Origin: Nitrincola tibetensis
GTDB taxonomy: Bacteria > Pseudomonadota > Gammaproteobacteria > Pseudomonadales > Balneatricaceae
DNA length: 64,000 nucleotides
Assembly (NCBI RefSeq): GCF_003284585.1
Contig: NZ_QKRX01000003.1
Location: 188,540 to 252,539 of the forward strand
Reading direction: 5' to 3'
The position numbers were made by a program, and so were the translations under genes. Below, one piece after another: positions 16,598 through 24,807 of the stretch (position 1 is the first letter of the stretch; every line of letters starts with the position of its first letter). The notes beneath the pieces are model-generated. The model saw only the letters and a list, made by a program, of their open reading frames with translations. It did no database searches and had not been told where the DNA came from.

Positions 16598-16905
16598 ATG
16601 TCACCACTTCGTCAACACGTCATCGACAAGATGGCTCTCCAAGGTTTCACCAAAAGTACTTGGCGAGCTTATTTATACCAGCTCACGGAGTTGGCTAGAT
16701 ACCCAAGGTAAAGGCAATAAAGTTCAATACGTTCTATTTCCTGAGGGTGTTAAGCGGCAGTTACGATGTTATTGGCAACGCTATCGGCCAGTAGATGTGT
16801 TGTTTTATGATCTAGATAAGCATCGCTCCTTCGACCCCCAGTATTTAAGGCTTGAGGTTAAGGATGCAGCCAAACGAGCAGGTATAAGCAAAATAGTTCG
16901 TTTCC
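16598..16905 (+). pseudogene. Tyrosine recombinase fragment of an IS91-type element
   Basis: The ATG at 16598 opens 37 codons (MSPLRQHVIDKMALQGFTKS...) that match the N-terminal SAM-like domain of the integrases accompanying IS91-family transposases, then stop at a TAA. The reading resumes in another frame with GKGNKVQYVLFPEGVKRQL...YWQRYRP and KDAAKRAGISKIVRFH, part of the catalytic domain. The middle of the gene and the catalytic tyrosine end are gone. Confidence 0.65.
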
Positions 16906-17676
16906 ATATGCATGTCACTCGCAATGGCTGTGGTATCACAGTTGTTGGGATCGGCATTGTCCTCAGTGCCAGACAAATGCCAGCCGAGCTTGGTGTGAAA
17001 AACAAAAGGAACAGTTACTGCCAGTACCTTACTTTCATCTGGTATTCACGTTACCGCATGAACTTAATGATTGGGTAAACGATCACGCAGATGTCATTTA
17101 CCGATTGCTATTCCAGTCATGTTGGAAGACGCTTCATGTGATGGGGCAGCGCAAACTGCATGGGCAACTTGGAATGACGGCCGTTCTTCATACATGGGGA
17201 CAGAAATTAACGCGCCATGTGCTTTAATACATGCAGGTGTCATTACGTCCTCACAGTCATGGATAGGTCGAAACAAAGGATACTTGTTGCCAGTAAAAGC
17301 GCTCTCTAAACGGTTTAGAGGGTTGCTGGTGAGCGCACTTCGAGAGACGAAAGTGAATGGCGGTTTCTCATCGATTTGCACTGACGATTTTGATCGAGTG
17401 TTGAGGCAACTGATGAACAAGTCTTGGTGTGTTTATAGCAAGGCTGCGATTCAGTATCGAGAAACATTGGTGAATTATCTTGCACGTTATAGCCATCGCA
17501 TAGGCTTGAGTAATCATCGATTACTGGAGAGCACACCGAATCAGGTGACGCTTGCGTATCATTATTATCGTGCTGATAGAAACGGCAAGTTACACCTAGC
17601 GCCAGAGGAGTTGGTTCGGCGCTTTTTACTGCATGTTTTACCGAAAGGGTTCAGTTTAGTGCATAATGTAGAGTAG
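16905..17676 (+). pseudogene. IS91-family (HUH/Y2) transposase, degraded and chimeric
   Basis: One frame gives the zinc-binding start (YHSCWDRHCPQCQ) and KQKEQLLPVPYFHLVFTLP, then HELNDWVNDHADVIYRLLF up to GMTAVLHTWGQKLTRH near 17217. There a small deletion removes the expected HxHLHC residues, the HUH metal-binding motif, and shifts frame; the rest (CALIHAGV..., YLARYSHRIGLSNHRLL, LVRRFLLHVLPKGF) follows in the next frame. The last residues LVHNVE belong to the IS1182 transposase end, so the gene is fused to that element's tail at about 17659. Confidence 0.75.
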
Positions 17677-17901
17677 TTGGCGAAGTAGGTGGATTGAGCG
17701 GATAAGGTGGAAATCAGGATGAGATTGCTTCTGAATAATGAAGCTCTGAAGTGGTAATTGTTTAAGGCCTATAAAAGTAAAAGCTAAAAAGACAGAGTAA
17801 AGAACTGATTGCTGATTGAGGTCAGCAATTGAAAATTAATAATATAGATCGGGCGCTGGCGGAACAACTTGTCGAAATTAGGTTTTTCTACAGGCTCGTT
17901 A
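17659..17901 (+). repeat. Direct repeat copy B (IS1182 3' end and tail)
   Basis: Near-identical to 15307-15550, with scattered substitutions; the transposase stop appears earlier (GAGTAG instead of GAGAAG). The internal hairpin persists with one G-T change on one arm. It follows IS91 sequence rather than the IS1182 gene, showing that the tail was copied or recombined. Confidence 0.85.
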
Positions 17902-17904
17902 GCC
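17898..17904 (+). other. Integron-type core site at start of cassette 2
   Basis: GTTAGCC; the exact reverse complement GGCTAAC is found at 18601-18607, overlapping the stop of the cassette ORF. This is the start/attC relation of an integron cassette. Confidence 0.5.
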
Positions 17905-17925
17905 TAAATATAACCAGAGCAGCCA

Positions 17926-18606
17926 ATGACAATATTCGGCATAATTTTTACAGCAACTTATATATTAGCAATAATATTCTTAAGGTGGGCCAACCTTTCT
18001 GACCTACAGACTATGCCACTGAATGAGCTCGGTGATTTTCTTGCTGGTGTATTTGGTCCGCTCATGCTTCTTTGGCTAATCCTCGGATATATACAACAGC
18101 AGAAGGAACTGAGGCAAAATACAAAGGCTTTAGAGCTTCAAGCAGATGAGCTAAGGAAATCTGTTGAGCAACACAAAGAGCTTGTAGCAGCTACAAGGGA
18201 GCAAGTTCAGGCTGATCTAAAATCATTAGAAATTGAAGAAATTAGATCGTTACGTGAAGCGCACCCTGTTTTTTCAGTAACTAGTGCCGGATGGGGCTCA
18301 CGAACTGGCGTTAATTTCAAATTTAACATCATGATTTTAAATTCTGGACAACCGGCCTCAAGCGTTAAGTTTTCATCATCACCATCTATCAGACAAATAG
18401 AGTCATCCGGAATTGTGCATTACTTTGCGTCAGGGCAAACCCAAACAATTAGCTGGGACTCAGAAGTCAGCGGGGACGCACCTGCCGAGCTTAGACTGGT
18501 CATAAATTGCAGAGATGCAAACACACGCCCTTATACAAAAATATTCGAAATGGTATTAGACAGTGACAACAAATACCATCTCACCGGCACTTCAGAGGCT
18601 GGCTAA
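17926..18606 (+). CDS. Hypothetical membrane protein with coiled coil, gene cassette 2
   Basis: Unrecognised 226-residue protein. Two membrane helices (about residues 3-20 and 36-56) are followed by a coiled-coil stretch rich in Gln, Glu, Leu and Lys (57-110) and a C-terminal domain of mostly beta character (112-220) containing GVNFKFNIMILNSGQPAS. A 22-bp leader and a stop codon lying inside the attC R'' site are typical of integron cassettes. The layout suggests a membrane-tethered cytoplasmic sensor or effector, but that is only inference. Confidence 0.7.
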   Translation: MTIFGIIFTATYILAIIFLRWANLSDLQTMPLNELGDFLAGVFGPLMLLWLILGYIQQQKELRQNTKALELQADELRKSVEQHKELVAATREQVQADLKSLEIEEIRSLREAHPVFSVTSAGWGSRTGVNFKFNIMILNSGQPASSVKFSSSPSIRQIESSGIVHYFASGQTQTISWDSEVSGDAPAELRLVINCRDANTRPYTKIFEMVLDSDNKYHLTGTSEAG

Positions 18607-18669
18607 CAACTGGTTCAAACCGTTCGCTTCGCTCACTGGGACGAGCTAAAGCCCGCCCCTTAACCAAAC
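18601..18669 (+). other. attC-like site of cassette 2, interrupted
   Basis: R'' GGCTAAC at 18601-18607; arm TGGTTcAA at 18611-18618 pairs with TTAACCA at 18660-18666, leaving one extrahelical C, a hallmark of attC L''/L' arms. The right core expected after AAC (18667-18669) is replaced by the start of a group II intron; GTTATGA resumes at 19114 after it. Confidence 0.6.
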
Positions 18670-19112
18670 GTGTGCACCAGGCATGGCACTTAACTAGCGA
18701 GGTGAAAGTCCTCGTACCAGGTATTCGCAGCCAAAGGGCAAGGTTATGATCGTGAGGTCATGGCTGAAGGAAGCCCAAGGCGAAATCGCAAGGCGATGAA
18801 CAAGAACCGGATATGAGGTGTGATCTAGACGGGGCCAGCGGGCATGTGACTGTTAAGCCCTCCATCTGCAACGGGTCTAGGTTTTATAAATCCGGTGTTT
18901 ACGCGAGGAAAGTTAAGTGTCTTATCCTGGGAGGTCTGTACGGTGTTGATGGAACAACTGATAACTAAACAATTTGTTGTGATCGCGGTGCAGAAGTCAG
19001 CAGAGGGCATAGTAAATGAGACCCTTGCTCATTGATGGAGCAAGTACTTGATAGGAACAATCGTCCGGTGGTGCGGGAGGAGAGTCATTGTCAAATACCT
19101 CCCTATCCCGAT
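18670..19112 (+). ncRNA. ORF-less group II intron (remnant or minimal ribozyme)
   Basis: Starts GTGTGCACC and continues with domain I features (CAGGCATGGC, GTGAAAGTCC, GAACCGGATATGAGG) and the phrase GCAGAAGTCAGCAGAGG then GCATAGTA, which normally precedes the maturase gene in domain IV. No reverse transcriptase follows; instead a short AATGAG/CTCATT hairpin leads to a domain V-like GATAGGAACAATCGTCCGG and a domain VI GGGAGG...CCTCCC stem ending TATCCCGAT. The intron sits in the attC of cassette 2, in keeping with group II introns that home to attC sites. Confidence 0.7.
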
Positions 19113-19156
19113 TGTTATGAGCTCTATTAATCCTCCCATTTATTCGTAGCTATAAG

Positions 19157-20641
19157 CTAACCCGTATTCTCTATAAATATTTTTCTTATTACCTGTATAG
19201 CAAGTTCCATTTCGCGCTCTGTATAGGCTGCAAATCCAAGTAAGAATCCTGCTTGTTTTGGTGTGCCGATGTACAGGCTAGACAAACTGATTAGGGTAAT
19301 ACCTTGTTGTTTAGCTTGCTCGATAATCACGTCTTCACTGACTCTATCTATCAATACGCAAGGCATTTGCATACCACCCAAGGGCGGCATAGGCTCGATA
19401 AAATTTTTCAGGTGTGTCCGCACGAGTTGCTCAAGTGTGATTAAACGTTTGGCATAAATTTGCCGCATTTGCCGAATGTAAGCCCCAAAATGACCATTCT
19501 CAATAAAGCGTGCAAGGGTAAGTTGGGAAATTGTTGCGGTATGTCCGTCTTGCAACGTTCGTGCTGTGGTCATTGGGGCGACGAGCTGCATGGGTAAAAT
19601 CATATAGCCAATGCGCACGCTAGGAAATAAAGACTTGGTGAAAGTACCAATGTAAATAGTGCGCTGATAAGCGTCTAAACCTTGTACACAGGCAGTTGGT
19701 TTTCCTGCGTAATGAAACTCACTGTCGTAATCATCTTCAATAATCCATGCTTGATTTTGTTCAGCCCATTCGATGAGCTCTAAGCGGCGCTCAAGCGATA
19801 ATGTTGCGCCTGTGGGGTACTGATGTGATGGCGTTAAAGAAATAACTTTTGCGGATGAGGGATGCTGCTTTAATAAATCAACGCGCATACCTTGTTGATC
19901 AACAGGAATAGGAATTGAAGTTAGACCCGCTGTATTAAAGGCTTTACGCGCGCCTTGATACAGTGGATTCTCAGTGAAAATATTATCGCCTTCATCTAAT
20001 AAAACCTGTGCACATAAGGCAATGGCTTGTTGTGAGCTGGTTAAAATTAAAATACGTTCAGGTGTCGCATGCGCGCCTCTCTCTATATTTACATAGTGTG
20101 CAATGGCACGCCGCAGTTCTTTAGTGCCTTGTGGATCACTGTGTTGTAAGGCCTTGAATTGATAATCTCGAATAACTTGCCGCTCTAAGCGCGCCCACAG
20201 CGACAGTGGGAATAGACGTGTTTCGGGTATTCCAGGCGCAAAAGGCCGCGGTGTTAAAGTTTCTCTTACACCCTCATTGTTAAAGATTTTTTGCCCGCGT
20301 TTGCTTAACTGAATGCTTGCTTGATCGACAGGCCGACCGGTTGTTTTACGCTTGGGTTTATGGAGTAACGGCACCTCTGCTACAAAACTACCGCTGCCAA
20401 CTTGGCGCTCAATATAGCCTTCGGCATGCAATAAACTGTAGGCATTTTCAACGGTATCGCGTGAAACGTTCAGTGATACTGCTAACGCACGCGAAGCAGG
20501 TAAGGGATGGTTCGCTGGTAATTCGCCATCGAGTATTAACTGACGCAATGCTCGCTGAATGCGTAAATACAGAGGGTATTTCGCGTAATCTGGATGCATC
20601 AGTGCTGCTTTGACGGATTCAAACTGTGAGTGCTTAAACAA
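19157..20641 (-). CDS. MocR/PdxR-type transcriptional regulator with aminotransferase domain
   Basis: 494 residues: an N-terminal GntR winged helix (LPASRALAVSLNVSRDTVENAYSLLHAEGYI, about 47-78) linked to a class I aminotransferase-like domain that binds PLP. The PLP lysine is in GTFTKSLFPSVRIGY and the cofactor aspartate region in IIEDDYDSEFHYAG. MocR proteins commonly activate a neighbouring divergent gene; here that is a BenE-like transporter and an acetyltransferase. Direct repeats of TGGTCAT (20670-20676 and 20740-20746) in the intergenic region could be binding sites. The regulated metabolite is unknown. Confidence 0.9.
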   Translation of the reverse strand: MFKHSQFESVKAALMHPDYAKYPLYLRIQRALRQLILDGELPANHPLPASRALAVSLNVSRDTVENAYSLLHAEGYIERQVGSGSFVAEVPLLHKPKRKTTGRPVDQASIQLSKRGQKIFNNEGVRETLTPRPFAPGIPETRLFPLSLWARLERQVIRDYQFKALQHSDPQGTKELRRAIAHYVNIERGAHATPERILILTSSQQAIALCAQVLLDEGDNIFTENPLYQGARKAFNTAGLTSIPIPVDQQGMRVDLLKQHPSSAKVISLTPSHQYPTGATLSLERRLELIEWAEQNQAWIIEDDYDSEFHYAGKPTACVQGLDAYQRTIYIGTFTKSLFPSVRIGYMILPMQLVAPMTTARTLQDGHTATISQLTLARFIENGHFGAYIRQMRQIYAKRLITLEQLVRTHLKNFIEPMPPLGGMQMPCVLIDRVSEDVIIEQAKQQGITLISLSSLYIGTPKQAGFLLGFAAYTEREMELAIQVIRKIFIENTG

Positions 20642-20809
20642 ATGGTATGCCTGTTGTATATAAAATGGATGGTCATATCATGCCAAAGTGGGTGTATAAA
20701 ACAACCTTTCTTCGCGAAATTGACGCGATTTAATTGGAGTGGTCATGTGTCGTTTAGCAGAGTCCTGCTGAATATTTAAAAGACCGACTGCCGTTTAACA
20801 AGGTGAGTT

Positions 20810-22018
20810 ATGAGTACATCAGTCGTGCAAAAAAATAAACTAACGGAGTATTGGAATCCTGTGATTGCTGGATTGGTTTCCGTATTAGTCAATTATGGTG
20901 GAACCTTTATTTTGGTTTTTCAAGCAGCCAGTGTTGCGAGCTTAAGCCCAGAGCTAATTGCGTCTTGGGTGTGGGCGGTTTCAATTGGTGTGGGCATCAC
21001 TGGGATTATATTAAGTTGGCGCTACCGCGAACCGATTATCACGGCTTGGTCAACACCAGCCGCTGCGTTTTTGGTTGTTGCTTTAGCTTCAACACCTTAT
21101 GAGCAAGCGATTGGTGCTTATCTTATTTCTGCTTTGGCTTTTCTTGTACTAGGGCTTTCGGGCTATTTTGAAAAAATTATTCGCTTAATTCCCACGAGCA
21201 TTGCATCGGGTTTATTAGCAGGAATTTTATTACAGTTTGGTATCACCGCTTTCTCTAACATGACGCTTGATCCCATATTGGCGACGAGCTTAATTGTAGC
21301 TTATTTACTTTTGAAACGTGTGACTGCACGTTATGCCGTGGTGGGTATTTTAGTTCTGGGTTTAATACTTTTGCTTCTTCAAGGGAGGGTTGATTTTTCA
21401 GGGGTTGAGATGCGGTTTGCAGCTCCTGTATTCACTATGCCTGAATTTTCATGGCACGCCTTATTGAGTGTCGCGTTGCCGTTGTTTTTGATTACGTTAA
21501 CTGGCCAGTACATGCCTGGAATGTTAGTGCTGCGTAATGATGGTTTTACCACCAGCGCGAATCCCATTGTCTCGTTGACAGGGCTGGGTTCATTTTTTAT
21601 GGCACCTTTTGGTTCACACGCTTTTAATATTGCGGCTATTACGGCGGCTATCTGTACGGGTAAAGAAGCCCATGAGGATCCATCCAAACGATGGGTTGCC
21701 GGAGTTGCAGCAGGCGTGTTCTACATTTTAGTCGGTTTGTTTGGGGTTGCTTTAGCGTCGGTATTCATGGCGTTGCCAAGCGCTTTTATTACGACTCTGG
21801 CGGGCTTGGCACTGCTTGGAACGATTGGCGGAAGTCTGACAAATGCCTTATCTGACGACAAAACGCGTGAAGCAGCATTAATTACTTTTCTGGCATCGGC
21901 TTCTAATATCCAATTATTGGGTATCGGTGGTGCTTTTTGGGGGTTGTTAATTGGATTGATCGCTTATGCAGTAATTAATGGGCGCGTATTGAATAAATTA
22001 TATAAAAGTACTATTTAA
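20810..22018 (+). CDS. BenE/YdcO-family membrane transporter
   Basis: 402 residues with about twelve membrane helices. The family is that of benzoate/proton symporters; recognisable parts are EYWNPVIAGLVSVLVNYGG, WRYREPIITAWSTPAAAFLV, the SIASGLLAGILLQFG motif and the FGSHAFNIAAITAAICTG re-entrant segment. ATG follows AAGGTGAG. Transcribed away from the MocR regulator and followed after 18 bp by an acetyltransferase. The cargo need not be benzoate; the YdcO branch is uncharacterised. Confidence 0.85.
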   Translation: MSTSVVQKNKLTEYWNPVIAGLVSVLVNYGGTFILVFQAASVASLSPELIASWVWAVSIGVGITGIILSWRYREPIITAWSTPAAAFLVVALASTPYEQAIGAYLISALAFLVLGLSGYFEKIIRLIPTSIASGLLAGILLQFGITAFSNMTLDPILATSLIVAYLLLKRVTARYAVVGILVLGLILLLLQGRVDFSGVEMRFAAPVFTMPEFSWHALLSVALPLFLITLTGQYMPGMLVLRNDGFTTSANPIVSLTGLGSFFMAPFGSHAFNIAAITAAICTGKEAHEDPSKRWVAGVAAGVFYILVGLFGVALASVFMALPSAFITTLAGLALLGTIGGSLTNALSDDKTREAALITFLASASNIQLLGIGGAFWGLLIGLIAYAVINGRVLNKLYKSTI

Positions 22019-22036
22019 AATATATAGGAGCATGTA

Positions 22037-22492
22037 ATGAAAAAACCTTTAATTGTTTCAGTCGAAGAGGTCAGTGTTGATGATTACCAGCAATGGTTAC
22101 CGTTTTGGTTGGAGTACCAAGCGTTCTATAAGGTTTCTTTAACCGAAGAAACAACCTTAGCAACATGGAACCGATTTTTTGATGATAATGAAAAAATGTA
22201 TTGTTCCGTCGCAAGATCTGCTAACAGTATTGTAGGCTTTGTGCATTATTTGTATCACTCATCGACTTGGGCTGTAAATGATTTTTGCTATCTAGAAGAT
22301 CTTTATGTCACGCCTAGTGCAAGAGGATTACAGGTAGGGAAGCAATTGATTGAGTTTGTACAAAAACAAGCACAAAAAAAGGAATGTGCGCGGCTTTACT
22401 GGCATACGCAGGAAAAAAATCTAACAGGGCAGAAACTGTATAATTGGATAGCAGAAAAACCGGGCGTTATTGAGTACAGAATGCCGTTGTAG
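22037..22492 (+). CDS. GNAT-family N-acetyltransferase
   Basis: 151 residues with a GNAT acetyl-CoA loop at LYVTPSARGLQVGKQLIEFV and the preceding VGFVHYLYHSS strand. AGGAG at 22026-22030 precedes the ATG. Probably cotranscribed with the transporter, which suggests acetylation of the transported compound or an amine derived from it, but the substrate cannot be told from sequence. Confidence 0.85.
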   Translation: MKKPLIVSVEEVSVDDYQQWLPFWLEYQAFYKVSLTEETTLATWNRFFDDNEKMYCSVARSANSIVGFVHYLYHSSTWAVNDFCYLEDLYVTPSARGLQVGKQLIEFVQKQAQKKECARLYWHTQEKNLTGQKLYNWIAEKPGVIEYRMPL

Positions 22493-22648
22493 TTATTTTT
22501 AACATCAATGAGTAGAAAGGGTGGTAACGTCTCCCTCGCTCAGGGTATTGATGCATGCCAGCAGGATGGATAATCAAAGCGACAGGCTTCGTGATGGGTG
22601 TAGAAATCGGGTTTTAGGTCTTGTTAATCAGTCAGCAGACACCCTACT

Positions 22649-22686
22649 AGCCTGTTCAGTTAGAAATGCATACTGAACAGGCTTTC
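22649..22686. terminator. Terminator-like hairpin
   Basis: AGCCTGTTCAGT (22649-22660) pairs fully with ACTGAACAGGCT (22672-22683), followed by TTT on the + strand. It lies between the acetyltransferase and the convergent LysR remnant and could end either transcript. Confidence 0.55.
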
Positions 22687-22703
22687 GTCGGTAGGGCAAA
22701 TGT

Positions 22704-23440
22704 TTATTCATCCGGCTCTTTTGCCTCATCTTCTCGAAGCATTTCAATAATCGCGCGTCTCATCCAGTTGTGCCCTGCATCGCTCTCCCGTCGTGAGTGC
22801 CAGACCATGCTGAATTCAAAAGGATCAATGGGGTAGGGAGGCGTAAAAAGCTGCAGTGGTGACTCCTCTAAAAATAGATCAAAGCTGCGCCGAGCAGCCG
22901 TCAAGATTAAGTCCGTGTTTTCTACCACACGGCTGGCCACTCCCCAGTGGGGTAGGGTCATGGCGACTCGACGGCTCACTCCTTCTCGATGCAAGGTGTT
23001 CTCTATCTCATTGCTTTCGCTACTTTGCATGGCAACCAGAACATGTGGCCGCCTGAGCCATTCTGTTTTCTCAAGACCGCCCTCTTTAGCGAGCGTATTT
23101 CTATCCGCAGCGCAAACGAAGTGCTCGATGAATAGCGTATGGCTACGTAGCTCATCGGACAAAGGCGAATGAAAAACGCCAAAAGCCATGTCGATATCCC
23201 CATCTTGGACACCTGTCAGCATCGAGGTGCGGCTAGCCTGAACGACTTGTAGGTCAATCCCTGGAGCGTTTGATCTGAGTATCCGAACTAGGCCAGGTAG
23301 TATCACAAGAGATCCATAGTCCGACATGGCAAGCCGAAAGACCCGTTTCGCTTGGGCGGGGTCAAAGGCTGGCTGTTTAATCAGCATGCCGAGCTGATGC
23401 AGCGCTTCTGTTAAGGGTGGTAGCAATTCATTGGCGCGTC
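22704..23440 (-). pseudogene. LysR-family regulator lacking its DNA-binding domain
   Basis: The remaining 240-odd residues are the LysR linker (RRANELLPPLTEALHQLG) and effector domain (VFRLAMSDYGSLVILPGLVRILR, HVLVAMQSSESNEIE, FSMVWHSRRESDAGHNWMR). The N-terminal winged helix, about 65 residues, is missing: coding sequence runs directly into a transporter fragment on the opposite strand at about 23430-23445. The protein could not bind DNA, so this is best treated as a deletion product. Confidence 0.75.
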
Positions 23441-23683
23441 GGGGCGACCAGCTTTATTGTGTGTGTCATTGCAGGGCAATTGATTACTTCACTGTTACTG
23501 GACTATCACGGCTGGATGAATCTGCCCGAGAGGGAGATTAGCATTCGGCGTATGGTAGGCGTCATCTTGGTGCTGGTGGGTATGGTGACGGTACAGTGGT
23601 TTTCACTGACAGTTCTGCCACCTCACCCGAGTGCTACACAGGTCGCAACTGAAACCTATGAATCCGCTGAATCCAAGGGATGA
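23430..23683 (+). pseudogene. YdcZ-type DMT transporter, 3' fragment
   Basis: Last 80 or so residues of a DUF606/YdcZ small drug/metabolite transporter: VGATSFIVCVIAGQLITSLLLDYHGWMNLPEREISIRRMVG and a final membrane helix VILVLVGMVTVQW. The first membrane helices are lost. It abuts the truncated LysR gene, so one deletion probably removed the promoters and 5' ends of a divergent pair. Confidence 0.65.
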
Positions 23684-23917
23684 TATGTCCGAAGACTCGT
23701 GGACATGAGTGTTCAAAAGCTTGGAAGAAAATAAGTTTATTTGAAACAAGATGGCAATGAGCAGTTCTAGTCAATCAGCCTAAGCTATTGGGAGGGCTTA
23801 ATGAGCATCAAAGCCATCCAACAGTCGTACCAAATGCTCGCTTTGTATGTTTATACAGATTGTCTCTTTTAAGATACATTGCTATAGTCTCTTTACAAGG
23901 ATGAACTAGAGTCAGCT

Positions 23918-24187
23918 ATGCCAGAAATTGATGCTCTTTTAGGCCTTTCATTTTGCTTGTATTTCTTTGATAACAAGCAGCATAAATTGCCTCATCTTCA
24001 CGTTAAGTACGGCAGTTATGAGTTAATTATTGCTATTGAAACGGGCGAGTGTTTAGAGGGGTATTTACCCAATAAGCAACGAAAACGTGCTGAAAGCCAC
24101 ATACAAATGCATAGCGAACAACTAATGGCTATGTGAAACAAAGCGGTGAAAGGTGAAAACCCAGGTAAGTTAGGTGATGTATGTTAA
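23918..24187 (+). pseudogene. DUF4160 protein with premature stop near the C-terminus
   Basis: The open frame gives 72 residues, with the DUF4160 pattern LPHLHVKYGSYELIIAIETGECLEGYLPNKQ. It ends at a TGA (24134-24136). Reading on in frame gives NKAVKGENPGKLGDVC and a TAA at 24185-24187 that overlaps the next ATG, which is the usual coupling in this gene pair; a TGG (Trp) is expected where the TGA stands. A 72-residue product might still fold, so loss of function is likely but not certain. Confidence 0.65.
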
Positions 24188-24702
24188 AAGTCATAGATGT
24201 TGATTTTGTATCAGGTCATACATTAGAGCTGACGTACAATGACGGTTTCCAAGGTCACGCCGACTTGTCGGAGTACTTTACAAAAGCGCCATTTTCAGAG
24301 GTTAAGGACTTTAAACATTTTTCTTTGACGGGCAATGGATCTCTAAACTGGAGTGGTCATGAGCTCTCTGCGGCGACACTTCGTGACATTACAACAGGCT
24401 CACAAACGTCTGTTGAGTCAAGTTTTAATGTTCAAGAAATGGAAGCTGTTATCAAACAAGCATCATGGGAGTCTATGATGGAAGGCCGCCCAGACATTCT
24501 ACAAGCGGTCATTCGTTCTTATGTTGAACAGTTTGGTCATGGTCAAGTCATTGCAAAAGCCGGCATAAAAAGCCGCACTAGTGCATACCGTTCATTGAAG
24601 CCCGAAACGACGCCAAACTTTGGGACATTAGTTCAATTGGGACATGCCGTTATTGAGTTAGCCAAAGATCGATCAGTGGCAAACAAGGAGCCAAGCATAT
24701 AA
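24181..24702 (+). CDS. DUF2442 protein with C-terminal helix-turn-helix-like region
   Basis: The N-terminal 80 residues fit DUF2442 (VDFVSGHTLELTYNDGFQGHADLSEY, then GNGSLNWSGHELSAATL). The C-terminal half contains VIAKAGIKSRTSAYRSLKPETTPNFGTLVQLGHAV, which resembles the HTH region of HigA-like antitoxins. DUF4160 and DUF2442 genes are regularly adjacent and have been proposed as a toxin-antitoxin-like pair; here the partner carries an early stop. Confidence 0.7.
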   Translation: MLKVIDVDFVSGHTLELTYNDGFQGHADLSEYFTKAPFSEVKDFKHFSLTGNGSLNWSGHELSAATLRDITTGSQTSVESSFNVQEMEAVIKQASWESMMEGRPDILQAVIRSYVEQFGHGQVIAKAGIKSRTSAYRSLKPETTPNFGTLVQLGHAVIELAKDRSVANKEPSI

Positions 24703-24807
24703 CACCTCAGTGTCATTATTATTCTACGGGTATGGCATCAACTGGAGGGTGAACGGTCATCATCTTCAACCTTATAGACTAAGCAGCCCCACCCCAGCCT
24801 GCTTATT

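Noticed and set aside
16554-17078. Single intact integrase gene
   Set aside because: The long frame joins out-of-frame pieces; the recombinase N-terminus stops at a TAA near 16710 and the 3' part is transposase sequence in the wrong frame.
23417-23683. Complete small transporter
   Set aside because: It lacks the first helices of the YdcZ family and has no start signal; it is a 3' fragment.
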